A DNA stretch of 64,000 nt from Acanthamoeba sp. SK_2022b (lineage: Eukaryota > Discosea > Longamoebia > Acanthamoebidae): NCBI GenBank assembly GCA_027943245.1, contig JANDJZ010000016.1, positions 62,001 to 126,000 of the forward strand, written 5' to 3'. The position numbers and the translations under genes are program-made. Below, piece by piece: positions 23,333-34,657 of this stretch (the stretch's first letter is position 1; every line of letters starts with the position of its first letter). Under the pieces are notes generated by a model that searched no databases, was not told where the DNA came from, and worked only from the letters and a program-made list of their open reading frames with translations.

Positions 23333-24354
23333 TTACACTTTGGCGGCAACATCGGCCAGGGCCGCCTTCCCTTTGTCGTCCCCGTCCGCAAGCTGTGCCT
23401 TGGCGGCATCGAGCAAATCTCGTATGCGCTTCCTCTCGTCCTCAAGCTTGGCTTCCCACTCCCTACGTAGAGCGTCTTCCCGTTCGCCCTGCTCCTGCTC
23501 CCATTTGGCGCGCGCCAGCTGCAGCTCGGTCTCCTTCTGCTGCATCAGCGACTCCTTCTCCATCTCGAACTTCTCTTGCTCCTGCTCAGCACGCGTTCAA
23601 TTCCCAACTGGGTCGGTGAGCACTGGTCTTGTGTTGCAGCCGCCGTAAGGGCCAGACGCACCTGCTGTCGGCACTGCTCGAACTCGAGCTTCATAGTCTC
23701 GATCTCCTGGATCATCCTGTCCTCGAAGCCCTCTCCGTACTGCTCGTCATCGTCTTCGTCGACATCGCCGACCCCGTCAGTGGCGCCGTCTTCCTTCTTC
23801 GACTCGCCCTCAGTGCTCTTGCCTGCCCCTGCTGCCGTCTTGGGCTTCTCGTTCGACCGTGTCTCCTCTCGCGACGCCGGACAAGCGTCCTTCACCTTCC
23901 GAGGCCCAAGGGTGATGGCGAACCAGCCGCGGACCTGGGCGAAGTCCTTCAAGGTGCGCACGTTCTTGGCCAGCTGCGGGATGACTTAACGAGCACACGC
24001 AAAAAGCCGGCGTGAGCCACTTCCCAACAACGCACATAAGCGCAAGACCAACACACCTGGTGTAGCGTAGACCTCGCGATCCTGGGGAGCAGCAAGATTT
24101 ATAAGAAGAAATGAATTATTAAGAATAAATGCAATTAAATTGATATTGTCCTTACACGAGGGGGAGCGTACGTAGACACCAACGCCGGTTTGGTACATAA
24201 AAGCTACCTCTTCTAGTACATCTTTTGCGTTGTAGAGCCGCGGCAAATCTTTGTCCTCAAATCCCAGTCGAATCCATTCCTCCTTGCCCGTGACGGTCAC
24301 CTTTGACGTGCGCACAACCCACGCCGACGGTCGCAGAATCGACGGGTCTTGCAT
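23333..24354 (-). CDS. Unknown protein with C-terminal coiled coil
   Basis: About four exons encode a protein that starts MQDPSILRPSAWVVRTSKVT. It has an N-terminal globular part, a central segment (LKDFAQVRGWFAITLGPRKV), an acidic linker (DVDEDDDEQYGEG), and a long charged coiled coil with Glu/Lys/Arg/Gln heptads (KWEQEQGEREDALRREWEAK). It ends ALADVAAKV at TAA (23333-23335). Introns lie near 23585-23640, 23985-24055 and 24080-24165. No family is recognised. The N-terminal part could be a small beta domain, but nothing catalytic is visible. The coiled coil suggests a scaffold or cytoskeletal role, which is inference only. Confidence 0.65.
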
Positions 24355-24487
24355 ACTTCTCCCGAAGGCAGCGCAGTTTGATTAGGCACCCGTTTATTAT
24401 TTTTTTTTTTTTGGTGTTCAATAAACAAAATAAATTAAGGTCAAAAATGTACAATAGGAGAAGGACTCCTGACTGAGTCAGTGAGGC

Positions 24488-25344
24488 TTAGGGCAAGGCG
24501 GTCGCCGAGCCGAGATTGATGTTGAAGTTGGTGCTCACCACGACATAGTGCGGACGGAAGCTGAGGGTCGTGTTGGAGAGCGTGAGGCTCTTCGACGAGA
24601 TGTAGGCCAACGGAATGCCCTGGGCCGCGAGAGCCTCCAGTGAGCGTCTTTAAACGAGAAGGCCTAGGGGGTGGGACACGCAGTACCTCGCGTCCGTAAC
24701 CGTTGAGTATGGGCATGAAGATGTCCGATACGACGAAGTCCGCAACGGTTTGCAGCGGTGTCACGTCGAACGTGCCGATGGCCGAGGCCTGTGCAAAGCG
24801 GAAGGTCATAAAGATGACCAGGTGCACAGCGATGCTCGCAGGAGCTCTGGACGACGCACCAGCAGACTCAGGCCCACCTTGAACGAATCGAAGTTGGCCG
24901 TGAGGTTGCCTTTCTTAAGCGCCACCTGGCGTAAGACAATGACTGCATTAGTTCGCCGACTTAAGAGAATTCTATACACGCGCGTGCATTGGCGGTCAAG
25001 GTAGCGGAGGTGTACGGTGAAGCCGATAGCAACGTTGGTACCGAGGGTGAACGCGGGAACGTTCGTTCCATCGCTTAGGATGGCGTAGCATGTGGTATTG
25101 AAGGTCATGGTCTCGCCGAGCGCTGAGAGGTTGGACAGTACAGTTATGAATCAGGCGACAATCACACCACCATGCGGGGCCTGGACTTGAATGAGGTAAA
25201 GAAGGTGGATTACCCGTGGGGTTGATGGTAGTAACGGGAGGAGAAGTGGCCACCACTTCGAACTTCATGCCGGCGTTGGGGAACTTGAAGTACCTGCAGG
25301 CAAGCCCCCGCGCGAGGAGACAAAGAGAGTCAACAAAGAGCAAC

Positions 25345-25383
<39 letters not shown>

Positions 25384-27260
25384 TACAAGTTGGGCAGGAA
25401 GAACTGCCAGTAGGTTGTGTTCATTTGCACAGGAAAGTTAGCCGGGATGGAGGACTGGTCTAAAGTGAGCGTCAACTTGCCTGTGGGATGAACAGTCAGG
25501 TTAGCAGACGTGGACACCTAATTAGGTGGAGCGTTGCAGTGTGACGCGTGGCGTGCGGTGTGTGTACCAGCGGCGAAATAGGCGCAGCCGACGGAGGTGA
25601 TGAAGCTTTCGTGTGCCATGAGCTGCAGATTCCGATCTCCCAACTGCTCCAGATCTGGTCAAACATAGGCACGCATGAGATACGATTCACCAACAGCACA
25701 TGGTAGTCATTGCGTGTGAGCCAACCAGGAATCATTTCGGCCGAAGGGTACGGGCAGTTGGTGGTGCCGTTCAACCAATAGAACCGGCCTGAGGCGCGCG
25801 TCGTGTGAGCTTCAGAAAGAAGAGTAAAACCGGAAGATGTGCATTGTACCAACGTGATTGGTGACGGCGCCGAAGGACGCAACGTAAGGATTGACGGGCT
25901 CGTACACGAGGGCGTAGTTGATGCCAACGACGTCGTTCACTGCGGTCTTGACGGGGAATGAGGCCACGTACCTAGAGACCGACCTCACAAGTCAGGCTAG
26001 CCCGGTAAACCAACGACAAGGGAGAGAGGAGGGAGAAACATCACTCTTTGTTGATGTCCGAGATGGCGCCAGTGACTTGCTGCTGCAGGGCCGAAGTGAA
26101 CGCATCCTTGATTTTGCCCTTGAAAATGTCGACGAACACGCCATAGAACCATCTGTGTGAAGGACAAACGATTTTAGTTTTGCTGTTGAGCAGGTGCGCG
26201 GCTCACGGTGGATAGACGTACGAAGCGCCGCCGTGAACTGAAACGTCGAACTTTTGAAGACCTGGATTGACCGAACCGGCATAGACCTGGGGTTCACCCT
26301 GGCGGTTCAGGAACACCAAGTCGATGTCCATCTGATGATACCACCAGAGAATCGTAGTCAGGCACAACATGCGTGAAGAAGACGTGGAACAGTGCTCACA
26401 ACACAGAGATAAGAACGCACATTGAGTACGACGTTGACCGTAGCATCGCCGCCGCCCGATATGAGAAGGGCCGAATAGTGGAAGTCGAGATCAACGCGGA
26501 ATGAAATCTCATCACTGAGCGGGAGTAGATAGACTCAGCGAGCGTCATCACGGTCATGACATGTCCGTTGTGGGACGAGCGACGCGAGGAGGAGTGTACA
26601 GATGGACGCGAACAACCCCGTCGTTTACCGCCGGATCGCTCACCACCTGTGTCGAGAGCGTACCAAACCGCCACCCTGATAGCTTGATATTATACAAACT
26701 GGAGGCAGAGGAAGTCGTTAGTCGGTCATCACTTGATAAATGTTTGAATTGGCCATAGCTGAAGCAGAGCGAGCTAAGGCCAATCCGCCATCCTTGCGCT
26801 TGGGGCAAACATGCCCGTTTGCTGTGCCTCAGGTGTGCTCCTTCCCCTCGAGAGAAAGAGAAGAGGGGAAGCGTACTCGTAGTCGATGTCTATGCCAATA
26901 GGCGTGCCAATACTGCCAGACTGCCAGAAGAGTAAGGGAACAACACTTCGTGAACAAAGGTGGGGTGGCTTAGAAGGTAAGGAAGATGAGTAGTACGATT
27001 TTGCTAATGCTTATTTGAGAAATGGCAGTCTCAACGATGGAGCGCAGATCGTTGGCAGCTTGCTGGAAGCCTGACACACTGAAGAGCGATCTGAAGCCCG
27101 CCCACGGGTATTCAAACGCAGCTCGGTACCAGGGGACGGCTGCATCCGGTGACCCATCGTCCACAATAGCTATCTTACTTGTGGAACCGGCAATTGGCAA
27201 CACCAGGCAAACTGAAATCAGGACCCAAAAGAGCTTGCTGATCGTGTGACTCGCTTCCAT
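24488..27260 (-). CDS. Secreted BPI/LBP/CETP-family lipid-binding protein
   Basis: Many short exons on the minus strand form a secreted protein. The start MEASHTISKLFWVLISVCLV carries a signal peptide that ends near AGS. The N-terminal half has helix FQQAANDLRSIVETAISQIS, strands YNIKLSGWRFG and FHYSALLISGGGDATVNVVL, and then FDVSVHGGASYVYPPWF. The C-terminal half has NKEYVASFPVKTAVN, LTLTLDQSSIPANFPVQMN and the closing GIPLAYISSKSLTLSNTTLS followed by FRPHYVVVSTNFNI. This pattern is that of bactericidal/permeability-increasing and LPS-binding proteins, which hold lipid or LPS in a boomerang-shaped double barrel. In a bacteria-eating amoeba it could handle prey lipids or defend against bacteria. 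The stop is TAA 24488-24490. A 15-bp hairpin lies 9 bp upstream of the start codon. Confidence 0.75.
25345..25383. repeat. Compound GT/GA microsatellite in intron
   Basis: About ten GT units are followed by about nine GA units, inside an intron of the BPI/LBP gene. Confidence 0.9.
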
Positions 27261-28398
27261 CTCTGTCAATTCAATTTTGTTGGCTATTTCTTATTTGCCA
27301 ACAAAATTGAAGCTTAAAATGCCACATTAAAACATCCGTGTTGACTATTTTGGGCACCACCATGCTCAGAGTTCTGCGCCTTGTCTCTGGTGGTTCGCAG
27401 GCCCAGCCAGCTGATTGACTTTTCAAGGTAATGTTGGTGCTGGACAGTCTAGCACCTCACCAAGTGACATGGAATAGATTGAACCTCTATGAGGTCCATG
27501 TATGAGCATGATGTTGATGGTCTTCTAGGCATTTCTCTCTGCTCTACCATTGTGCATTAAGGTGAGGTGCAGGAGCTACACCTCTGGCCGCATGGCATCC
27601 ATCACCACTCCCCCTGCACATTTTTTGTGATTAATGAAATGCTGAAGCAGCAAGGCACAATAAATCAAAAAAAGAAAAAAAAAACGTGCAAGAGAAGCTG
27701 GATGAACATGCAGTTGAGGATGGCATGAGGTGCAGGAGCTACACCATCAGCATGGTTCAAGTATATATGCAAAAGGATGTGTTGACTTTACCCCACAAAA
27801 TGCTAAGTATGGTTTGACATGGCACCTCTTGGCTGCTGTTGAGAATGGATGAAGCACCTGAGAAGATCATTAGGTGATTGCAAGGAATTTGGTGGGACAG
27901 ACCAGACAACCAACCAAACTCCAAATTCAAGGCAAGTGTGTTTTACCATTGATATCATTTTTATGTTCATGTGCAGTCCTGTCAGATTTTTGATGTGCCA
28001 GCTACTCCACCCATCAGCAATAATTGGACTACATTGAGTTCAACGAAGTTGTGTTTGACAGGCACACCAAGATTGTGACAGTTGGTGACAAAGTCCCTTA
28101 TTATTCATGATAGGTGATCTTGCATTACCCATAGCCATGGCTGGGCATTGGCTTTGCAGAGGCTGGAAGTTCACATTGAAGGTAGTTAGGTGAAGTAACT
28201 GGGCACGGAATACACAGGAAAGTAAGAATGGTGAATGTTTGTTTTTGAAAACTCTGTTAGAAGCAAACAGTACAAACAGCATGATAGAGGACTTGCACTT
28301 GCCATGAAGAAGAGGTTGATCTGCTTGCCACATGGCAACAGAAAAGCATGGTAATGAAGAATGGTAATGTACAAGATAGCTGAGGAAAAGCCATTCCC
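27261..28398. other. AT-richer gene-poor region, possible degenerate element
   Basis: Composition differs clearly from the GC-rich genes around it. No intact frame with recognisable family is present. A 20-bp direct repeat (TGAGGTGCAGGAGCTACACC) occurs at 27563-27582 and 27726-27745. Minus-strand reading gives broken protein-like pieces near 27990-28120 interrupted by stops, which suggests the remains of a mobile or foreign element. No terminal repeats or transposase motifs were recognised. Confidence 0.4.
27270..27311. promoter_or_regulatory. Perfect 15-bp inverted repeat before BPI/LBP gene
   Basis: Arms at 27270-27284 (TTCAATTTTGTTGGC) and 27297-27311 are exact reverse complements with a 12-nt loop. 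The near arm is 9 bp from the start codon of the BPI/LBP gene (minus strand). It could be a hairpin in the 5' leader or a dimeric factor site. Confidence 0.6.
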
Positions 28399-29297
28399 TC
28401 AGAGCACGCCGAGTCGGTGCATCTCCTGGAGAAGGGCGGCATGGTCCTTGCAGAGGAGGGCATCAATGCCCATCGCCTGCGCAGCCATTACGTTCTCTTC
28501 TGAGTCGTCGATGAAGAGTGTCTCTTGGGCCTTGAGCCCGTGATCTGCAGTCGCAGAGGGACCAGATGTAAGGTTACTGGCTCTACTCGCTCAAGTGGGC
28601 GGCAAGCAAGGAGATAGAGAGGAGAACCTTGCAAGACATGTTGGTAGATCTCTGGCTGAGGCTTGATGCAATGCACATGGGAGGAGATGGTCATCCCGTC
28701 GAACTTGGCGAAGCACACCCCCTCGTCCTTGTACCGCTCGTACACGCCTACGTTGTCAAACTATGTCACGCCAACTGCTGCACGATCCACATAAAGCACT
28801 GCGTAGATCGCACCATCAAAGTACTCTTTGTGGAAGTTGGATAGCACGTAGGTCCTGTAGCCCTTCTGCCTGTGTAGCGGAAGGAGTTACGTTGGCTGTT
28901 AAGAGTGCAAGTGCTGTGCAAGCTCACCTTACTTGGTTGAGGATGGCAATGCCAGCGGGCAGAGGCGTGAAGTAAGGCAGACACCCGTGCACGAACCGCC
29001 TGTAGTCCTCTACCCACAGGACGTCAACGCCCCTTCAGCAAGGATAAAACATAACGACCTACCTTGGTGGAAGCGGGCGGGAAGGAGGGCGATGGATTCG
29101 TCGCGAGAGATGTCGCCCTTGTCGAGCAGCTTCCAGCAGGGGAGCGAGGTGGTGTGGGCTAAATCAAGTGGAACGTCCTGTGGTGCCCGGTCACTGAACA
29201 TCGCAGTGATAAACGCTGGTGGGTCCCACGCCAGCAGCACCCCGCCCAAGTCGAAGACGATGTTGCGGTACACCTTCTTTTCTTCTTCCTTTTGCAT
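28399..29297 (-). CDS. HAD-superfamily phosphatase (subfamily IA)
   Basis: Minus-strand exons encode a haloacid-dehalogenase-like hydrolase. Motif I is FDLGGVLLAWD, motif II lies in TYVLSNFHKEYFDG, the motif III lysine in HCIKPQPEIYQHVL, and motif IV in TLFIDDSEENV. The DLGGV form of motif I and LSN of motif II are typical of subfamily IA variant-3 enzymes related to YihX-type sugar-phosphate phosphatases. The catalytic aspartates and lysine are present, so it should be active on small phosphorylated metabolites. The start MQKEEEKKVYRN is the first ATG; TGA is at 28399-28401. One intron of about 40 nt near 28760-28800 joins IYA to FDNVGVY. It is divergently transcribed from the DUF962 gene with only 101 bp between start codons. 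Confidence 0.82.
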
Positions 29298-29398
29298 GCC
29301 TGTGCGGCCTGATAGGTCTGCGTTGGCTGGAAAACAAACTATTTTAATTAATATTAAAACAAAAGAAGCGTTTTTATTACTTGCGATCCAACAACAAG
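29298..29398. promoter_or_regulatory. 101-bp shared divergent promoter
   Basis: The HAD phosphatase (minus) and the DUF962 protein (plus) start at the two ends of this stretch. It contains an AT-rich core (TTTTAATTAATATTAAAA) near 29341-29358. With so little room both genes probably share control elements. Confidence 0.5.
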
Positions 29399-29874
29399 AT
29401 GAGCGCTGTGAGCAGACGTCCGAAGGGTGTGATCTCGTCCGGCAAGGACTTCAAGAGCTTCGATGAGTTCTTCCCCTTCTACATGCAAGAGCACTCGAAC
29501 CGTCTCAACCGCCGCCTGCATTTTGTTGGCACTACGCTGGCTCTGCTCGCCATGGCTGTCATCAGCTTCCTTGGCCTTTATAAGTTCCTCTTCGTTCCTT
29601 TCGTGCTGGGTTATGGCTTCGCTTGGGTATATCTACCCAACATCATCTCATTTTTGCTCGATTCTAATCTTGTCTAACTGGCCTGAAACGCGTAGGTGGG
29701 ACACTTCTTCATCGAAAAGAACAAGCCCGCTACGTTCAAGCACCCCTTCTATTCGCTCGTACGTCCAGCCGGCTCTCACAACAACAATCTGCAGATCTCG
29801 TGTAACGCTGTCTTTGTTAGATGGGGGACTTCCAGCTGTGGTACAACATCGTAAGCGGCAAGCAGAAGTTCTGA
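29399..29874 (+). CDS. DUF962 (Mpo1-like) membrane protein
   Basis: Three exons (29399-29626, 29696-29758, 29821-29874) encode about 115 residues. The family signature is FDEFFPFYMQEHSNRLNRRL followed by HFVGTT. Two hydrophobic helices come next (LALLAMAVISFLGLYKF and VPFVLGYGFAW), then GHFFIEKNKPATFKHPFYSL and a last exon GDFQLWYNIVSGKQKF. DUF962 includes yeast Mpo1, an ER dioxygenase acting on 2-hydroxy fatty acids. The conserved histidines of the H-S-N and L-H-F motifs and the GHFFIEKN motif are present, so an iron-dependent lipid oxygenase role is plausible. This is a short single-domain member with the size of bacterial homologues. A poly(A) signal (AATAAA near 29974) follows. Confidence 0.82.
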
Positions 29875-30002
29875 GCCTTCAACCTTGCCGTAGCCGTTTC
29901 AAGAAATCGCAGATATAAACTCTTCGATAATCACCAACGGTTTTTGTTGCAGCTTTATTTTGCTTGTGAAAAAATAAAACGAAAAAAAAAAACCGTCAAG
30001 AG

Positions 30003-31659
30003 ATGAAGGAAGCAGAACGCATTTTCATACTACCTCATCGTACCTTCCTCTGCCACCTCCGCTCGTGTGGGCCGCGTTACCCATTTTAAGCTAACTGACC
30101 TGCCCGACGCACAGAGGCGGGCGACCATGATCTTAAGATCGTTACGCTGCCCCACCCGCGAACAGGTTCGTGGCTCGCGCCTTCTCTCTTCGTTTGAACG
30201 GAGGGTCAGCCACCCCGGTTGAGCCATTAGGGTGCACTCACTCGCGGGACATTGAACAGGAGACGCAGCTCGGTTCATGGTGCGGTCGGGTACGGTGCTC
30301 GAGATACAGAAGATGTCCGAGCGATACCGCTGCTGGTTCAAGGACAACTATGTACACAAAGGTGGCTCACTTACTTGCACACGCGCTCGTACCCCCTTTC
30401 CTGCGCTTACTCGCTCATGATGTGCAGACGGCAGTCTCTTCATCGCCACAGAGGTTGATCCCCTCTTCGTGCTCCTTCCTCTCCTGGAAAAGAACCGGAA
30501 GGAGGTACGACACTCCCAATTGGCATGGTTCATTGGGCGTCGTCCTCAGCTGAATGATCCATGCTCACCATCCTTGCCTCTGAGAGAAGACGGCGGAGAG
30601 TGCGGGCTATTACTGCGAGCTGGACCAGATACTGACCGAGGACGAGGCTTACCCTGGCTACGCCCATTTCTTGGAATGGCCAATGCTGCCGCTCAACCTA
30701 GTGTGCGACACCAAAGGTCGGCTCTCCCATTTTGCCAGCTTGGGTCATGGCCTCCGCCTGTTACTCAGGGCGCTGGGGGCGTGTGCTGCGCAGACGCGGG
30801 AAATGGACGCGTCTACTATCGGCTGGACAACAAGAAGGTGGTACGCTGGCTTCAAGCCAAGGTGCACAGAATGAAAAACCATTTGTCTGCCTCGCCCGAC
30901 CTTGCATCCAGCCTGCGAGGCGGGGCAAGGGCTGCCAGCTACAGGGACTCCACGCCTATGAGCGACGGTACCGTTAGATACCTCTCTTTCGTTGCTGTCA
31001 AGGCATAGGGCCAAGGCCTGGCTCTCTCCGTGAGCGGACTGACGCTCAATAACCGCCTATGCCTTGGGCCCCCGGGCAGCCGAATTGACCAAGGCCGCCA
31101 TCGGGTTCATCTCTGACTACATCCACAACGACTGGCAGATCAAGCTGTGTGAGGCGTTTGGGTAAGTGCGCACCGTCGTTCCACGTGATCTGCCCCTTTC
31201 CCATTGTGTGCGTCCCCCTCGTCTGAATGCTTCGTTGACCATCATCAATAGCTTGCCGCCGGTCCACATCCCCGCCGAGAAGTCCGCAGCGCTCGCCCAG
31301 AACACTGGCCAGTCGGGTACGGCCAGCCACAGCGGTTGGATCAGGGAGCATTATCTAATCATATCAACACCCCATGCAGCTGCGGAGAAACACAGTTTTG
31401 GCGGGAATGCCGAGGTGTATGAGTGGGAGCAGGACGATGTCAGCAAATACGCCTACGACGGCGGTGGTGCGGCGAAAGGCAGCGAGCCAAAGACGCCGCA
31501 GAAGTCGCTGGCACAAAAGAAGTACTTACGCCCTCCCCGCCATAGAAAGATCCAGATGGACAGCGCTGAACTGATCTGGTGGTGACCAGGTTGGAGAAGG
31601 TGGACAAGCGAGGGATGTCGCCCCTCACCAGCTTCTTCTCGGTCAAAAAGAAGGAGTGA
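30003..31659 (+). CDS. RNASEH2B: Ribonuclease H2 subunit B
   Basis: Exons join to MKEAERIFILPHQAGDHDLK followed by IVTLPHPRTG, the usual RNASEH2B start. After this come DNYVHKDGSLFIATEVDPLF and VLLPLLEKN, the characteristic triple-barrel segment. Then come NGRVYYRLDNKKVVRWLQAK, a helical part FISDYIHNDWQIKLCEAF, and a C-terminal KVDKRGMSPLTSFFSVKKKE that matches the PIP-box tail of animal RNASEH2B. RNASEH2B pairs with subunit C to support the catalytic subunit A, which removes ribonucleotides from DNA; the PIP box binds PCNA. Most splice junctions keep frame. The part between about 30870 and 31075 is not resolved and may hold an extra exon. The gene starts 129 bp after the DUF962 stop. Confidence 0.8.
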
Positions 31660-31717
31660 AAAACGTGGAAAATGAAAGATAATATATCGTTTTTTTTTTA
31701 AGGAACGAGAAGAGAGG

Positions 31718-34483
31718 ATGCTGGCCGCGATAAAGAACTTCAAAAAAGAAGCGTTACAGCAGGTGCAAACCAAGGTTGTGCAGCCCGGCGACATATTCAA
31801 CCTCAACGAGCCTAAGCTGTCCGCCGTTCGTCCTTCTCACTTCTGGTGTTTTATTATTAATGTTCTGAACAAATAAAGATTATAATAGAATGAAGCTCCT
31901 GCCAAAGGGGGCGTAGATAGATATATCTCTGAAGCAATTCCTTTTGTTCTTGTGTTTCGTTTGTCCTACGCAGGAGCACATCTTCACCGAAGAGGAGCTG
32001 GCCTCTTGTGAAGTTGACCTCTCGGCTCTTACCATTGTGGCCGAGCTGGGCAAGGGAGCGCAGGGTACAATGCGCATCCGCGCCGACTTCTCTTCACTCT
32101 TTCCATTTCATCCCACTCAATTATGGCTCGCCTCCTGCAGGCATCGTGCTGAAGGGCAAACTGCACCAGGAGGATGTTGCCGTCAAGAAGCTGCATCACA
32201 GGTAGGTGCGCGCGGTGTTGGATCCTCCAGTCAGTCAGGTGACTGACGAGCTCGTCCTGTGCCCGTTCCGTTGCCAGCGCGAGCGATCTCACACAGTCCG
32301 AGTTGGCCAACTTTAGGCAAGAGGTGGCGATCATGAAGCAGCTGAGGCATCCCAAGGGTGAGTGGAGTGTGCTAGCGTTTTTCTCTCTCTTCTTACCATT
32401 CCTTTGTAGTCGTTCAGTTCATGGGCGCTTCCACCACGGGAGACAATTTGATGGTGCGTTCCCGGCTAGCAAGTGGACGCTCTGAACACTTGATCACACA
32501 GACATGCGACACGCTACATGACACTCGCACACAACTGACTGCAGCTGGTGACTGAGTTCATCCCGCGTGGAGACCTCGAGCATCTGCTCAAGGACAAGAC
32601 CATAGAGCTGAGCTACTTCCAGCGCATCAAGATGGCCACCGACATTGCCATCGCCATGACATGGTATCACAGGCCATGCTTCCCTGTTCGCTGTCGTGGA
32701 TCAAGCTGACTCTGTCCCTCCCACAGGCTTCACAACACCAAGCCGGTGTTCATTCATCGCGACCTCAAGGTAGGCGTGTGGCAGTCACTGTCGTGTGTTT
32801 GCGGCAGCCTTGTACTTAATGTTGTTGACGCGCTCTGCACAGAGCTCGAACGTGTTGGTAGACAATAACTACAACGTGAAGATATGCGATTTTGGTCTCA
32901 CGCACGTCAAACGAAACGTGGCCGGCGCTTCGGGCCATTACGGACTCAAAGGTGCATGGCTGGCTCGCCACGTTCTGATCAATCAATCGCGGTCGTACCT
33001 GACATTGCACTCGTGGCGAGATAGGCACGCCCTACACGATCGCGCCCGAGGTCTTCAGGGAGGAGGAGTACAACGAAAAGACGGACGTCTACTCGTTTTC
33101 AATTGGTGTGCCTGGCAGCAACTCTGGCCCTAGCTCGTCATGATGACCTCGACTCATCATGCTCTTCATGCGCAATGATGCAGTGCTGTTCGAGCTCTTT
33201 ACTCGAGACTCGCCCTACGACGAAAGCATGACCGGGCAGGAAATCAGGGACGCCGTGTGCTCCGGCGTGCGCCCTAAGATTCCGGCTTCGTGTCCCGACC
33301 GCCTGTGCCTCTTACTGCAGGGTACAGCTGACAACAGCGTTACACAACTCAGTTTAAGATCGGGGCGTCATGTTGTCTCAATATGTTGTCTCATTCAAGC
33401 GTGCTGGAGCGATGACCCGAGCGCTCGGCCCACGTTTCAGAAGATCGTCGACGAACTGAACGCCATTCTCATCCCTGATGAGGGCGCGCGCGAGGTGTGG
33501 GCCACCGTCTTCTCATTCGAGGTACAGTAGCGCAGCGATGGCCCCATGAGCCTCCCGGCCGTTTCTCCTAACGAGTTATGTGCGTCGGCCAGTACTACTG
33601 CCCTGTGGCCAAGTTTGTGACTGGGCTGGCTTCCTACTTACACACTACCGAGGCCGATCCACGCCTGCAAATTGTGTTGGCCCTGCTCGGTATCTAAGCC
33701 CATGCCCTCTTGGCGTGTGTGCGTGTGCGTGCCTGCGTGTGCGCTCATGCCTGGCTTGAGTACAGAGACAACCCGAGGATTGGTGTCGATGGAAAAGGTG
33801 ACGGAGCTGACGTGGTGGTTTGGTTCATTCAAGGCCAACAACAAGGACAAGCAGAGCTTTTTGGACAAGGTACAAACCTTTGTGCAGTAGCATGGGCTCT
33901 CCTGAGGGGAGGAGAGTGGCGTGAGCTCACGTATCATCACAGGTGGAGGGCATATGCGCTCAGCCTTGGTTCCACGGGGCCATCTCTAGAGAGGAGACCA
34001 ACGACAAGCTGCTAGGGCAACCCACCGGCACATTCCTTGTTCGCTTCAGCTCGGAGCCAGGTGCTCTTTCATTTGACCGCGTGTTATGTTGTGACGGACA
34101 CGAACTCAGTTCCGCGCTCTTCGGTTCTTGCGCAGGGTTCTACGTGCTGGCCTTCGTCGGAGAGAAGGGGCGTATGCAGCTCAAGGTAACCCGTAACGGC
34201 GATAAGCTCGTGCTGGGGGCCGTCACCGCCGACACCATACAGGACATCATCGGTGCGCTTGTCCTCGACACCTCCTCTTCCATGACCACACAAGCCCTGC
34301 CAAGCTTTGCCGGCTGAAATCTGTTCTCTTGTCTTCTTTTCTCGCATGCCCATGTCGCGCGCAGCCCGCTATCAAGAAACGCGGCCAGAGAGCTTCGCTC
34401 GTCCCTGCCCGCATCCGTGGATAGAGAGGCTGGCGCCCAAGGAGGCCGCCGGCTATGAAGCCGACCTCTCCACAGCCTTCTAA
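31718..34483 (+). CDS. TKL-type protein kinase with C-terminal SH2 domain, second gene
   Basis: More than a dozen exons encode an N-terminal helix (MLAAIKNFKKEALQQVQ), a kinase domain, a linker and an SH2 domain. Visible motifs are GKGAQGIVLKGKL (glycine loop), VAVKKLHHR (ATP lysine), HRDLKSSNVLVDNN, DFGLTHVKR, and YTIAPEVFREEEYNEKTDVY. The SH2 domain begins QPWFHGAISREETNDKLLG and contains GTFLVRFSSEP with the phosphotyrosine-binding arginine. Order and motifs match the kinase at 3.5-5.9 kb, but sequences differ throughout, so the two are old paralogues. The linker has TELTWWFGSFK where the first kinase has FGNFLSWFGPM. The protein ends EAAGYEADLSTAF, TAA at 34481-34483. The start is 58 bp after the RNASEH2B stop and is the first in-frame ATG. 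Confidence 0.83.
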
Positions 34484-34657
34484 CCGTGCGGTATTGTTTG
34501 CTTTTTAACGTGATTGGCCGCGAATAAAAATAAAAGGTGTGGAGAATTAACTGGAAAAGAAAATAAAATTCCGTTCAAAAAGAGCATAAAGTTGAGGAGC
34601 CACGATCGTGAGGAGTACTCAGATCAAAAAGGAAATCAAAGCAATAGACAAGAAAAA

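Noticed and set aside
27261..28398. Intact transposon or viral insertion
   Set aside because: No terminal repeats, no transposase or viral motif and no long intact frame were found, so only a possible relic is reported.
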